The notes: generated from the letters alone by a model not told the origin. A stretch of DNA of 64,000 bases from Chryseobacterium daecheongense (GCA_027920525.1 CP115858.1:3596001-3660000); one strand, 5' to 3'. Shown: positions 32,166 through 41,527, numbered from the stretch's first letter. Made by a program: numbers and translations.

Positions 32166-33431
32166 CTAAGAATCTTTTAAAAGTTTAAATCCAATACTGC
32201 AATTTAAGCAATTTTTTTCTTCACAGGAATTTTTAAAATGATAAATGAGGCTTTGGGTTTCTAAGGAACTGGTAATTTTCATGTTCAGATTTTTCCAGGA
32301 CTTAATAATAGTATTCTTTTCCGGAGCTATTTCCGTATAAAATTTCAATATATCGTCTGTAATTTCTTCATGATGATATTTATGATAAGTGTATTTTAAT
32401 GGCAGAATCGTATTTAATATAATCAGCTCAATAAAGTCATTACTTAATGTTTTAACCTTATTAACTGAGGAAATTTTCCCAAATTTAAAATGGGTATTCC
32501 AGTAGCCGGACGCCTGTACGTTCTTAAAAATATCAAACAAGTCCTTACTATTTTTTGAATGTATGACTTTAGAAAATAAATTTTGATGCCGGTGATAAAG
32601 ATCGGCTAGTTGTGAAAGTCTGATGGTAGGAAAATTAGGAGGTCTTAACCTTAAAAATTTAGGTGGAAACCTCATGTCCAGGATTCGGTATTTTACCTTT
32701 ATGAACTGAAATTCCCGTTTCCAGATTTCCATTTGTTCGTCTTCCGTGTCCTCAAGCCACCCCGAAATCCCAAAGAATAAGGCTTCAAGATGTGTTGGGT
32801 TTTGCCTGATTTTATTGATGACACTGTAATCAATACTTTCAGCAATTTGTCTGAATATATAGGCATTTACTTTTAGTCCGAAAGAATAGGCAAGACTATG
32901 AAAGAGGATAGCTTCGAAATTGTTTTTTGACTGTTGTAAAGCATGTTCCAGTTCCTCTGATTTTTCATTTAGTTTTCTTAAAACATTTTCTTCGTGGAAA
33001 TGAAGAGGAATATTACGCTGATCAAAAATACTTTCGCAGGGAATAAAATGATTTTCTTTGATGAGTTTCTCATATTTCCACAGAATATTTTCATCAATAT
33101 AATTCTTCAGTTCAAGAGTAGGAATTTTTTTATTATTAAATTCTTCAATCTCAATATCATTTTGAAAAACAACATGAAGAATAATATTTTGATAGTTGGG
33201 ATCCCCGGAATGATTATGGAAGATCCAGTCTGAAGACTTTACATGAAGCTCTATGTTTCCACTCAGGATGAGGTTATTGATTTTAATGGAAGCCAGAAGA
33301 AAATCAGGCCCGGCATTGGTATTCCATTTCCCGAAATGTATGATCTCAACGGAATTTCCTTCAATATCCTTGAAGTCAAAATTTTTGAAAACTTTAAAGT
33401 TCCAAAGATATTGAAGTAATTTTTCCGTCAT
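32166..33431 (-). CDS. DUF2851 family protein
   Basis: 421 residues, cytoplasmic, matching the Bacteroidota family DUF2851 of unknown function. Recognisable parts are the start EKLLQYLWNFKVF, FGKWNTNAGPDFLLASIKI, GNIELHVKSSDWIFHNH and the C-terminal cysteine cluster CEEKNCLNCSIGFKLL. The conserved Asn/Gly/Pro/Asp and His residues and the terminal cysteines suggest metal or nucleic-acid binding, but no activity is established. It lies 27 nt downstream of bshA and is coupled to the PspC-like gene. Confidence 0.85.
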   Translation of the reverse strand: MTEKLLQYLWNFKVFKNFDFKDIEGNSVEIIHFGKWNTNAGPDFLLASIKINNLILSGNIELHVKSSDWIFHNHSGDPNYQNIILHVVFQNDIEIEEFNNKKIPTLELKNYIDENILWKYEKLIKENHFIPCESIFDQRNIPLHFHEENVLRKLNEKSEELEHALQQSKNNFEAILFHSLAYSFGLKVNAYIFRQIAESIDYSVINKIRQNPTHLEALFFGISGWLEDTEDEQMEIWKREFQFIKVKYRILDMRFPPKFLRLRPPNFPTIRLSQLADLYHRHQNLFSKVIHSKNSKDLFDIFKNVQASGYWNTHFKFGKISSVNKVKTLSNDFIELIILNTILPLKYTYHKYHHEEITDDILKFYTEIAPEKNTIIKSWKNLNMKITSSLETQSLIYHFKNSCEEKNCLNCSIGFKLLKDS

Positions 33432-33458
33432 GAGTGTGTCACAAATATAATAGATCTA

Positions 33459-34607
33459 TTATACTTTTGACAACTCGTTTTTAAAATTTTCTATGGTTGT
33501 TTTGTACATTTCTTCATATATAGGAAGAACGTTTTTCAAATCGAATTTTATCGCCTGTTCTTTCGCATTTATCTTCATTTTGGCTAAAAGTTCATCATTG
33601 CTCAATAACTTGATCGTATAGTTGCTCATAGCTTCTACATTTCCGATTTCAGCTAAGAATCCTGTTTCTCCCTGGACATTTACTTCAGGAATTCCTCCTG
33701 CGTTGGAACTGATCACCGGAGTATACGCTGCCATGGCTTCCAATGCAGCCAATCCAAAACTTTCCTGTTCTGATGGTAATAAGAAAACGTCAGAAAGCTG
33801 AAGAATTCTATACAGGTCATTTACCTTTCCAAGAAGCCTGATTTTAGAAATCAAATCCGGATTTTCTTCTAAAAACTGGTTCACCTTCTCCATATCCGGA
33901 CCTTCTCCGATAATTATCAGTTTGGATTTTACCTTCTTATGAACATTCTTGAAAATTTGAAGAACTTCATCCACACGTTTTACAGGGCGAAGATTGGAAA
34001 CGTGTATTAATATTTTTTCATCCGGATCAGCGAACTGCGTTCTCTGGCATTCATTACATTCATCAAATTCAGAATTGTCGATGAAATTCGTGATCACCTG
34101 GATTGGTTTTTTAATATTGAAAAACTGTAGCGTGTCTTTTTTTAAACTTTCAGATACAGAGGTAATTGCATCGGATTTGTTAATTGAAAACTCTACAGCA
34201 TGTTTGTAGCTGGGATGTTGTCCTACCAAAGTAATATCTGTCCCGTGAAGTGTTGTTACCAAAGGAATGTCGTTATTATCTTCCTGTAGCATCTGTTTAG
34301 CCGTAAATGCTGCGTAAGCATAAGGAATGGCGTAGTGTGCATGCAATAAATCCAGTTTATACAGATTAACAACTCTGTAAATCATCGAACTCAGTGCAAT
34401 ATCATAAGGTTGATATTGAAACAGGGGATAAGTTTGAACATTTACCCTATGAAAAAAAATATTAGGATTGGTAATATCGAGTCTCGCTGGAAGGGCTGAG
34501 CTAATGAAATGGACTTCATAGCCTTTATTAGCAAGAGACATTCCCAGTTCTGTTGCTACGATACCGCTTCCGCCGTATGTTGGATAGCAAAGTATGCCTA
34601 TTTTCAT
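33459..34607 (-). CDS. bshA: N-acetyl-alpha-D-glucosaminyl L-malate synthase
   Basis: 382 residues. A GT4 (GT-B fold) glycosyltransferase joining UDP-GlcNAc and L-malate, the first step of bacillithiol synthesis. Family markers: MKIGILCYPTYGGSGIVATELG, HAHYAIPYA, TTLHGTDITLVG, ITNFIDNSEF, the donor-site LIIIGEGPDMEK, and PSEQESFGLAALEAMA with the two conserved Glu residues. The length is typical. BshB and BshC genes are not in the window. It follows the GH3 gene by 7 nt and is part of the 36351-31429 block. Confidence 0.92.
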   Translation of the reverse strand: MKIGILCYPTYGGSGIVATELGMSLANKGYEVHFISSALPARLDITNPNIFFHRVNVQTYPLFQYQPYDIALSSMIYRVVNLYKLDLLHAHYAIPYAYAAFTAKQMLQEDNNDIPLVTTLHGTDITLVGQHPSYKHAVEFSINKSDAITSVSESLKKDTLQFFNIKKPIQVITNFIDNSEFDECNECQRTQFADPDEKILIHVSNLRPVKRVDEVLQIFKNVHKKVKSKLIIIGEGPDMEKVNQFLEENPDLISKIRLLGKVNDLYRILQLSDVFLLPSEQESFGLAALEAMAAYTPVISSNAGGIPEVNVQGETGFLAEIGNVEAMSNYTIKLLSNDELLAKMKINAKEQAIKFDLKNVLPIYEEMYKTTIENFKNELSKV

Positions 34608-34614
34608 TGGAATA

Positions 34615-36351
34615 TTATTGTTTTGATGTTGTAAATATAGTTGAATTCACTTTTGTTTCAGAAGCAGTTGCAGGATTCAAATCGAGCCCCATTCCTGCTT
34701 TTAGTTGATCATTAACAAGTACCGGAAGTCTTCCCTGGACCTTTGTCTTTCCCAATAGCGCATTAGCTGTTGCAATCATGGAATCATCATTGTTTTCATA
34801 AGAAACAAGAACCGTGGAAATTTTTGAAATATCGATATCTTTTAAAGCGTAAGCACTTCCAAATACATTTAAAATAACTTTTTGATTTTTAGTTAAATCA
34901 GCAAGAATCTTTTTAGATTCTCCGGAAATTTTATATGGTTTATATGCTGTTGCATTATCCTTATGAAGTCCTGCAATAACTATAGAATTAGGTGGAATTG
35001 TACTGATTTCGTCAGCTTTTTTAAGAATGATATTTGAACCTAGCTGATTGGCAAACGTCTGATAAGGAGCTTCCTCTAAAGGAACATAATACACTTGTTT
35101 TCCGGTAATGGGAAGTAGCTTTTGCTCATCTTTTAATAGGGTAAGTGCATTAGAATAAAGATTCTGAACCAAAAGTTTGTGAGAATCATTATTCAGGTCG
35201 TTATTAATGTTTTCAGGATTTTTGGGATTGTATTTATCCAGCCCTAAATAATATTTGGTCAGTAATATTTTTTTTACACTTTCTTCAACTCTTGATTGTG
35301 GAACTTCTCCATTGTCAATAGCCTTCTGAATTAATTTTTTTCCTTCAGACACTCCCTGCGAGAAAAGCATAATATCATTACCTGCTTTAAAGGCTAATGC
35401 ATCTAATTCCCCGGGCTTATATTTATTGGCTACTGCACCCATATTGAGTGCGTCCGTAATAATGAGGCCTTTATACCCTAACTTCTCTTTTAAAAGTCCG
35501 GTGATAATATTTTTGGAAACCGAAGCAGGAATTCCTTTTCCCGATTCTAACGTTGGCACATATAAGTGAGCTACCATTACTCCACCGATACCTTTAGTCA
35601 TAAGAGCCTTAAAAGGTGCCAATTCAACAGCATTCAGCCTTTCGAGTTGGTGAGGAACTACAGGAAGATCCAGATGTGAATCTGTACTGGTGTCCCCATG
35701 GCCAGGGAAATGCTTAATGGCTGCTAGTATGTTGTTGTCCTGTAATCCATTAGAATATGCTATTGCAGAGCTGATGACATTATCTACCTCTGAACCAAAG
35801 CTTCTGTTTCCAATGATTGGGTTATTAGGATTTGTATTCACATCAACTACCGGGGCAAAATCCCAATTGATTCCCATCCTCTTACAGTCTTCGGCAATTT
35901 TAGAGGACATCTGGTAAATAAGATTTTTATCCTGTATGGCTCCTAAAGTCATCGCCCACGGAAATTTGTGAGCCGCTGCGATTCTCTGATATAATCCCCA
36001 TTCAGCATCCATTCCGATCATCAACGGAACTTTAGATTTTTGCTGAAACTCATTTACCAGAGATATTTCTCTTGCTGCATCATCCTGCATCAGAATCAAT
36101 CCACCGATCTTATCACGGGTGACAATATTTCTTACCTGGTTGATATAATCCTCGCCTTTGTTGGTATAAAGAGCAACAATGAAAAGCTGTCCTAATTTTT
36201 CATCCTGGGAAAGCGATTTGTATGTTTGATTAACCCACTGGTTTGCTTTACTTACATCAGACTGTGAAATGCCCTTTGGTATATACTGGGCAGCGATTTT
36301 TGAACTGATAGATAAGAATATGAATAGAGAAGTGCAAACTATTTTGTTCAT
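34615..36351 (-). CDS. Exported GH3 beta-N-acetylhexosaminidase-like glycosidase
   Basis: 578 residues from ATG 36351, which gives the signal peptide MNKIVCTSLFIFLSISSKIAAQ; the Met nine codons upstream would bury it. The GH3 N-terminal barrel has IGMDAEWGLYQRI, AIKHFPGHGDTSTDSHLD (catalytic His/Asp loop of NagZ-type enzymes) and GLIITDALNMGAV with the nucleophile Asp. The C-terminal GH3 domain starts near 390. The KHFPGHGDT motif marks the NagZ subgroup, which removes GlcNAc from muropeptides, so periplasmic peptidoglycan turnover is likely. Relatives also carry a C-terminal beta-lactamase-like domain, which is absent here. First gene of the block with bshA. Confidence 0.88.
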   Translation of the reverse strand: MNKIVCTSLFIFLSISSKIAAQYIPKGISQSDVSKANQWVNQTYKSLSQDEKLGQLFIVALYTNKGEDYINQVRNIVTRDKIGGLILMQDDAAREISLVNEFQQKSKVPLMIGMDAEWGLYQRIAAAHKFPWAMTLGAIQDKNLIYQMSSKIAEDCKRMGINWDFAPVVDVNTNPNNPIIGNRSFGSEVDNVISSAIAYSNGLQDNNILAAIKHFPGHGDTSTDSHLDLPVVPHQLERLNAVELAPFKALMTKGIGGVMVAHLYVPTLESGKGIPASVSKNIITGLLKEKLGYKGLIITDALNMGAVANKYKPGELDALAFKAGNDIMLFSQGVSEGKKLIQKAIDNGEVPQSRVEESVKKILLTKYYLGLDKYNPKNPENINNDLNNDSHKLLVQNLYSNALTLLKDEQKLLPITGKQVYYVPLEEAPYQTFANQLGSNIILKKADEISTIPPNSIVIAGLHKDNATAYKPYKISGESKKILADLTKNQKVILNVFGSAYALKDIDISKISTVLVSYENNDDSMIATANALLGKTKVQGRLPVLVNDQLKAGMGLDLNPATASETKVNSTIFTTSKQ

Positions 36352-36367
36352 AACTTTTGAATAAGAA

Positions 36368-36375
36368 CAAAAATA
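36368..36375 (-). promoter_or_regulatory. -7 box upstream of the GH3-bshA block
   Basis: TATTTTTG on the minus strand (TAnnTTTG), 17 nt before the GH3 ATG. No good -33 TTTG lies at the expected distance. Confidence 0.4.
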
Positions 36376-36466
36376 CAATTAAAAAAATCATCAGAATGGA
36401 TGTTTTTAAGTTTTTTGGTATATGTTTTGGATGTGCTTTATAAATAATATTAAAACTTTTATAAAA

Positions 36467-37000
36467 ATGAAAAAATTTCTTCCAATCCTACTATTAGCTT
36501 TTGTCAGCTTATTTATATTCAGCTGTGATAATAAAGACGATGATAATAATTTTGTGGATCATGATACAATAGGGACTGCTTTTGACATTACCCCAACTTT
36601 TACGAAAACCAATGATAATTTATATCAGTATTCAGATGCATTTACAAATGAGTTAGTACAATCTGATGTTGTGCTTATTTACTTACAAACGGGTCTTACT
36701 AATAACAATGCTCCAATCTGGAGATTACTACCTTATACGTTCTTTACTAATAACAACGTTGCTGTTGATTATTCATTTGATTTTAGCAAATTTGATATAG
36801 GAATTAATGTTAACTCAAGCTTGAATCTAACGGCTAATCCAACGTACTATACGAACAAAAGATTTAGAGTGGTAATCTTACCTGCTAATACAGGTGGGAA
36901 AAATTCCAAGACTGCAGCAGCTCCTGTCGATTACAATGATTACTACAGTGTAATTAAATATTATAATATTGACGAGTCTAAAATAAAGACTAAGAATTAA
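36467..37000 (+). CDS. Lipoprotein of unknown function
   Basis: 177 residues from ATG 36467, chosen because it gives a lipoprotein signal peptide (MKKFLPILLLAFVSLFIFSC) with lipobox IFSC; 15 further in-frame codons upstream do not look like a leader. The short Asp/Asn-rich tether (DNKDDDNN) after the Cys is typical of Bacteroidota lipoproteins exported to the surface. The mature domain (about 45-175) is beta-rich with YLQTGLTNNNAPIWRLLPYT; no known family. Single gene between the GH3 promoter region and a strong terminator. Confidence 0.7.
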   Translation: MKKFLPILLLAFVSLFIFSCDNKDDDNNFVDHDTIGTAFDITPTFTKTNDNLYQYSDAFTNELVQSDVVLIYLQTGLTNNNAPIWRLLPYTFFTNNNVAVDYSFDFSKFDIGINVNSSLNLTANPTYYTNKRFRVVILPANTGGKNSKTAAAPVDYNDYYSVIKYYNIDESKIKTKN

Positions 37001-37028
37001 GATATATCTTTTCAGTTTTTTTATAATT

Positions 37029-37072
37029 AAAAAGGGCTCCAGAATTTATTCCGGAAGCCCTTTGTTTTATTT
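37029..37072. terminator. Bidirectional terminator between lipoprotein gene and ribA
   Basis: AAAGGGCT plus CC-GAAT pairs with ATTC-GG plus AGCCCTTT (37031-37063), a two-part stem, with T-rich sequence on the plus side and A-rich on the other. It serves the converging genes at 37000 and 37073. Confidence 0.8.
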
Positions 37073-37669
37073 TTAATTATCATTGTCATCCAGAAGATGA
37101 CCAAAATAATCTTTCTTTGTTTTTAAATAACCTCTGCTGATATCATTCGCGGGTATTTGCAAAGGAACCCTCGAATTAAGGTGGATGTTACTTTCCGTAA
37201 CATATTTTACTTTTTCAGGGTTATTGGTCAGAAGATTGATATCTTTAATTTCCAGCACATTTAAAATTTCAATGGCTACATTGAAGTTTCTGTCATCTGC
37301 AGGAAGTCCAAGTTTTAAATTAGCTTCTACTGTATCAAATCCTTTTTCCTGTAAAGAATAAGCCTTTAACTTATTTATTATTCCAATGTTTCTTCCTTCC
37401 TGACGAAGGTAAACAATAACTCCTCCATTTTCATGGATATATTTCATGGCTGCATCTAATTGCTGCCCACATTCACATTTTTTTGAATGGAAAACTTCAC
37501 CGGTAATACATTCTGAGTGGAAACGTACATTAACTGGTTTTGAAAAATCTGTATTTTCAGCGATAATAGCCATATGAGGCATCCAGTCATTTTCGTTTTC
37601 AGAGAAAGCGATCATTCGGAAAGTTCCGTGTTCCGTTGGAACGTTTGCTTCCGCTTGAATTTTAATCAT
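37073..37669 (-). CDS. ribA: GTP cyclohydrolase II
   Basis: 198 residues, monofunctional (no fused RibB). It opens GTP with loss of formate and pyrophosphate in the first step of riboflavin synthesis. Zinc ligands Cys54, Cys65 and Cys67 lie in HSECITGEVFHSKKCECG; the active-site YLRQEGRNIGIINKL and a C-terminal LLTNNPEKV match the family. The gene is followed by a terminator and preceded by a lipoprotein gene 26 bp away on the same strand. Confidence 0.95.
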   Translation of the reverse strand: MIKIQAEANVPTEHGTFRMIAFSENENDWMPHMAIIAENTDFSKPVNVRFHSECITGEVFHSKKCECGQQLDAAMKYIHENGGVIVYLRQEGRNIGIINKLKAYSLQEKGFDTVEANLKLGLPADDRNFNVAIEILNVLEIKDINLLTNNPEKVKYVTESNIHLNSRVPLQIPANDISRGYLKTKKDYFGHLLDDNDN

Positions 37670-37695
37670 TAATAATAAGGTCGTTGAACTAGTTT

Positions 37696-38154
37696 TTAAT
37701 TTCCTTTAAGAGAATCCTCTATAACAGAAATATTGGTTTTTAACCTTACCAAATATCTGTTTAGGATTTCATCATCATCTTTTGGAAGATCCTGTCTGAG
37801 TTTCTGAATTTTTTTATAAGATTTTTCAAAGCTTTTAATGGCTCTGTTCTTTCCTGAAATATTGTTGGCGTCAATTGCATACAAGTAATTCTGTAGGCTG
37901 TATTTTAGCGACAGAACCTCTTCATTTATACTAATAGTTTTGAATTTAGGAAAGGTGGAAATTAAATTGGATATTTCAGAAGCATTTACATTTTCTTTGA
38001 TATTGATGTCTATGCTTTTTTTTAGTCCTCTATCAGAATCTGAACCTTTTGCTTCACTATAAAAATTATTAGACAACGGAGAAAAATTTAATTTTTCCGA
38101 TGCGCAAGAAGAAGTTAGTATAAACAGTATTCCAAAAAAAAATAATCTTTTCAT
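37696..38154 (-). CDS. Lipoprotein, coupled to DUF4254 gene
   Basis: 152 residues. Lipoprotein signal MKRLFFFGILFILTSSC with lipobox TSSC at residue 17. The mature part is short, mostly helical and charged (KNRAIKSFEKSYKKIQKL), no known family. Its start overlaps the end of the DUF4254 gene by 4 nt, so translation is coupled. Function unknown. Confidence 0.65.
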   Translation of the reverse strand: MKRLFFFGILFILTSSCASEKLNFSPLSNNFYSEAKGSDSDRGLKKSIDINIKENVNASEISNLISTFPKFKTISINEEVLSLKYSLQNYLYAIDANNISGKNRAIKSFEKSYKKIQKLRQDLPKDDDEILNRYLVRLKTNISVIEDSLKGN

Positions 38155-38765
38155 TTTTGTTGCCCCTTTTGATAAAGGATTGGGTTAAGACTTTCATCAT
38201 TATACATTTTCATTTGTTTGTATACTTTCATCTTAACATCACCGTTTTCAATATCAGTAAGCAACTGATTAATAGAAGTCGACAGATCCTCTTTCTGTAT
38301 GAGAAGTACATCTAATTTTGCCTGGCAATTTAATCGATGTTCTTCTGAAGCAGATTCTCTGTTTGCTTCTAATGACATATGATAAACCTTTAACGCAAGT
38401 ATTGATAATCTGTCTACAGCCCAAGCGGGTGTTTCTGTGTTTATCTTTGCATGAGGTTTAGGAGTTGTATTTTTAAATTTATCAAGAAACCAGCTGTCAA
38501 TAAATTCCACCAGATCAGTTCTTTTCTGATTAGAGGCGTCTATTGTTCTCTTTAATTGAAGAGCTTCAACCGGATCTATGTTCTCATCTCTTATAATATC
38601 TTCCAAATGCCATTGAACGGTATCAATCCAGTTCTTTGCGTACAAAATTCGTTCCAAACTGTCTTTTTCGAAAGGATTATTAATTAGATGGTTAACGTCA
38701 TCAAATACGTGGTAGTCTTCAATAGATTGATTGAAGACTTTCCATGCAGTCTCAGTGAAATTCAT
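38151..38765 (-). CDS. DUF4254 family protein
   Basis: 204 residues, no signal or membrane segment. It matches DUF4254, a helical family found in Bacteroidota and other phyla near cell-envelope and polysaccharide genes; features include NPFEKDSLERILYAKNWIDT, VQWHLEDIIRDENIDP and AWAVDRLSILALKVYHM. Function unknown. It sits between tatA (15 nt upstream) and the coupled lipoprotein gene, in a run of envelope-related genes from 41419 down to 37696. Confidence 0.85.
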   Translation of the reverse strand: MNFTETAWKVFNQSIEDYHVFDDVNHLINNPFEKDSLERILYAKNWIDTVQWHLEDIIRDENIDPVEALQLKRTIDASNQKRTDLVEFIDSWFLDKFKNTTPKPHAKINTETPAWAVDRLSILALKVYHMSLEANRESASEEHRLNCQAKLDVLLIQKEDLSTSINQLLTDIENGDVKMKVYKQMKMYNDESLNPILYQKGQQK

Positions 38766-38780
38766 TAATTCTGAAGAATT

Positions 38781-38990
38781 TTAGTTGCTTGAAGGATTGT
38801 TCGTCGAAGAATTTTTATTTTCAGTAGGATTTTTATCTTCTTCCTTTACTGCGTCTTTGAATTCTTTGATCCCTGATCCAACACCTCTCATTAATTCCGG
38901 AATTTTTTTACCTCCAAAAAGTAAAACAAGCAGAATTGCTACGATAAGGATATGCTGCCATGATAAGGCAAGTATTGTTAATGTTTCCAT
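38781..38990 (-). CDS. tatA: Sec-independent translocase subunit TatA
   Basis: 69 residues. One N-terminal transmembrane helix (about 9-24), then [19 protein letters not shown], the TatA/E signature hinge (FGGKKIPE) and amphipathic helix, and an acidic/polar tail. TatA forms the translocation pore for folded twin-arginine substrates. TatC is not in the window. It lies 30 bp downstream of envC; a TAACTTTG -7-like box at 39012-39005 could give it its own promoter. Confidence 0.92.
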   Translation of the reverse strand: METLTILALSWQHILIVAILLVLLFGGKKIPELMRGVGSGIKEFKDAVKEEDKNPTENKNSSTNNPSSN

Positions 38991-39020
38991 TTCTAAATTT
39001 TTTACAAAGTTAGTCTTTTT

Positions 39021-40580
39021 TTAATAAGAAACCCACCCTAATGGATCAACAGGTGTAGTTCCGTTCCATACTTGGAAATCAAGGGTATAAGACCCATCAA
39101 AGTCTTGTCCTACAGTACCTACAATGGTGCCTGCGGAAACCTGCTGGCCTTTAGAAACATTGACACTTCCCAGATTTGAATAAATCGTAAAATAATTTCC
39201 GTGTTTCAGCATTACCGTTTTGGTTCCGTCACTGTTAGCCAGAACTGAAGATACAGATCCCGGGAATACTGATTTTGCCCGTGTACCCGATGGTACGGAG
39301 ATTTTAATTCCGTTATTCTCTTCTGTAATATTTTTAAAAACAGGGTGTGGTTGTCTTCCGAAACGATGGGTGATCTGGCCTTTGTCAACAGGGAAGCCTA
39401 GCTTTCCTCTGTTTTCAGCAAAATTATTGCCTGCTGCAGTAGAAACTCCAAAATTCGTCATCGCTTTGGTTTCTGCTGCTTTTTTCTCGTCGTCTTTTCT
39501 CTTTTCTAATGCGGCCTCAGCTGCTTTTGCGGCTGCCAGTTTGCTGGCTGCTTCTTTTGCCCTTGCATTGGCTTCCGAAGAAGCTTTTGCTGCGGCTATT
39601 TTCCGAGCTTCATCCCTTGCATTAGCCTCTGCTCTAGCTGCTTCTTCTGTACGTTTTCTTTCCTCTTCAGCTCTTTTTGCGGCTAGCTCCTCGGCTCTTT
39701 TAGCTTCAGCTTCAGCTAATTTTCTTTCTCTTTCAAGTGCTTCTGCTCTTGCTCTATTTTCAGCTTCTATTCTTGCTTTTTCTCTTTCCGCTGCAATTTT
39801 AGCTAAACGGATTTTCTCAGCTTCAGCCTTTCTTCTGGCTTCTTCTTCCGCTTTTGCTATTCTGATTTCTTCTGCAATGATGCTTCTGATCTGCCCTTCA
39901 AGAGCTTTAGATTGAACTTGTTTTTGTTTTAATTCAGCAGTTAATTTCGATTCATTTTTCTTAAAATCCTCAACAAGCTGCTCTTTCTGAGCTCTTTCCA
40001 CATTAATAGTAGCCAGATCTTTTTGTTGATCTATCAAAAGTTGTTGCTTATCTGCAACCGATTTTTGTCTTTGGGCAATTGTTTTTTTGATCTGATTTGC
40101 AGCGTCTGTAATTTCAGCCGCTTTTTTATCCTGATAGTCCGAATATTCTTTAAGATATTGAACTCTACGAATAGCTTCTCCCAGGTTTTTAGCAGAAAGA
40201 ATAAAGGTTACTTTGTTTTGTACTCCCTTGTTTTTATAAGCATTCACTAAAACTTCTGCGTAATTTTTTCTAAGTACCGCCAATTCTTTATTTTGACGGT
40301 TGATCTCCAGTTGACGAAGATAAATATCATCTTCTATAAATCTTTTTTCCTTTTGAGTGTTGTTGTAAACTTTTTCTCTTAGGGTTAATTTTTTGTTGAT
40401 ATTATTAAGATAAGCTATGGAGAGTTTAGATTCGTTTCTTGTTTTAGCGAGATCTGAATTTATTTGTGTGATTTGTTTTTTAAGTTCAGCATTTTGCTTC
40501 TGCAATTGTTCTTTATTTTGTTGCCCATTGTGCAATCCGAACAATAAAATACCTATTAAAAAGCTAAATTTTTTAATCAT
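39021..40580 (-). CDS. envC: Murein hydrolase activator EnvC-like protein
   Basis: 519 residues. Signal peptide MIKKFSFLIGILLFGLHNGQ. Residues about 22-380 are coiled coil, with a long Ala/Glu/Arg/Lys heptad array (EEARRKAEAEKIRLAKIAAE). The C-terminal LytM/M23 domain (about 395-519) is degenerate: the metal-ligand Asp of the HxxxD motif is Lys in NGIKIS, and the final HxH is LDFQVW with His replaced by Asp. That loss of zinc ligands is the hallmark of EnvC-type activators, which stimulate amidases at the septum rather than cutting peptidoglycan. Its start overlaps the stop of the DUF4292 lipoprotein gene by 4 nt. Confidence 0.85.
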   Translation of the reverse strand: MIKKFSFLIGILLFGLHNGQQNKEQLQKQNAELKKQITQINSDLAKTRNESKLSIAYLNNINKKLTLREKVYNNTQKEKRFIEDDIYLRQLEINRQNKELAVLRKNYAEVLVNAYKNKGVQNKVTFILSAKNLGEAIRRVQYLKEYSDYQDKKAAEITDAANQIKKTIAQRQKSVADKQQLLIDQQKDLATINVERAQKEQLVEDFKKNESKLTAELKQKQVQSKALEGQIRSIIAEEIRIAKAEEEARRKAEAEKIRLAKIAAEREKARIEAENRARAEALERERKLAEAEAKRAEELAAKRAEEERKRTEEAARAEANARDEARKIAAAKASSEANARAKEAASKLAAAKAAEAALEKRKDDEKKAAETKAMTNFGVSTAAGNNFAENRGKLGFPVDKGQITHRFGRQPHPVFKNITEENNGIKISVPSGTRAKSVFPGSVSSVLANSDGTKTVMLKHGNYFTIYSNLGSVNVSKGQQVSAGTIVGTVGQDFDGSYTLDFQVWNGTTPVDPLGWVSY

Positions 40581-41419
40581 TTAATTTCAATTTTCTTATA
40601 ATTGGCTGGGACTGAATAGGCCACTTCCATCTTCGAAAAATCAAATTTCGTATTTTCTAATAAAATCTGGCTTGTTTTTGAACCTTTTATAATTATTTTA
40701 ACATTTTTTGGTAGACGAATTTCATTATATTCAGCCCAATTGCTATAAGAAATTTCTAATTGGTCCGGAGATAAAACATCCTTTAACTGAACGTTCAGCA
40801 GATCATAATTATCATCATATTGTAATGAGATTTTATACTCTCTCGTTTTTTCATCAGTAACAATCTTTTGATTCACAGACGAAACCAACTGATAACCCTG
40901 CGCATTTTTTGTAAGGATGAACTGAGAATCGTTAACTTTTACGAAAGTTCGTCCAAGAAGTATTTTTTCCAGGGATTGATAATCAATGAAATTTACATTT
41001 AAGAGATGGTTCAGATATTCAAAGTCAGAATCGATATAGGATTTACTTGTCCGGTCAAATCCCTTTACTCCTTCCGGAGTAGCTATTCCTCTGGCAGCAT
41101 TTATAAATAATACAGATAAATTCATCCATACTTTTTTATTTTTCTCAATATAGATCGTTGCATCCAGGGTAGGAACGAAATTTCCTGTTTCTACGTTAAC
41201 TTTGCTGTTAATTTTAATCTGTTCGAATTGAGGAGGGATTATTACATGCTCGAAAAATGTAAGTTTATCCCTTACCGGTTCTCCTGCATCTTTTGGATTG
41301 TTGTTATTCTCCACAACTGTGCTGTCCTTAATTCCACCGTTGCCACTTTTGGAAACGTTCCGTGTTTTACAGGATGACAAGATAAGAAGTAATAAAACTA
41401 ATGGGATCCAATTTTTCAT
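40577..41419 (-). CDS. DUF4292 lipoprotein
   Basis: 280 residues from ATG 41419; the upstream in-frame Met 19 codons earlier lacks any signal character. Lipobox LLILSSC at about residue 17. The mature domain matches DUF4292, a LolA/LolB-like open barrel family: DATIYIEKNKKVWMNLSVLF, ARGIATPEGVKGFDR and LPKNVKIIIKG. It is probably periplasmic, possibly lipid or lipoprotein handling, which is inference from the fold class. Coupled to envC by a 4-nt overlap. Confidence 0.8.
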   Translation of the reverse strand: MKNWIPLVLLLLILSSCKTRNVSKSGNGGIKDSTVVENNNNPKDAGEPVRDKLTFFEHVIIPPQFEQIKINSKVNVETGNFVPTLDATIYIEKNKKVWMNLSVLFINAARGIATPEGVKGFDRTSKSYIDSDFEYLNHLLNVNFIDYQSLEKILLGRTFVKVNDSQFILTKNAQGYQLVSSVNQKIVTDEKTREYKISLQYDDNYDLLNVQLKDVLSPDQLEISYSNWAEYNEIRLPKNVKIIIKGSKTSQILLENTKFDFSKMEVAYSVPANYKKIEIK

Positions 41420-41465
41420 GTATTTGTCTTTTCGATTAAAAATAATACTTTGCAATATTAACGCC

Positions 41466-41493
41466 AAACCACACAAAACATTTTGTGTGGTTT
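41466..41493 (-). terminator. Strong hairpin after the nucleotidyltransferase gene
   Basis: Perfect 13-bp stem AAACCACACAAAA/TTTTGTGTGGTTT with a 2-base loop. It separates the 41528 gene from the DUF4292-envC pair; the T-run is short on the minus strand. Confidence 0.65.
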
Positions 41494-41527
41494 GAATATA
41501 TCTTATTTATTGCTGCTTTTCTTATAA

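Noticed and set aside
39220..39915. Plus-strand open frame of 231 codons opposite envC
   Set aside because: It is the antisense of the Ala/Glu/Arg coiled-coil repeats, has Ala/Ser/Leu bias from that strand, and no promoter or start context; envC has clear domains.
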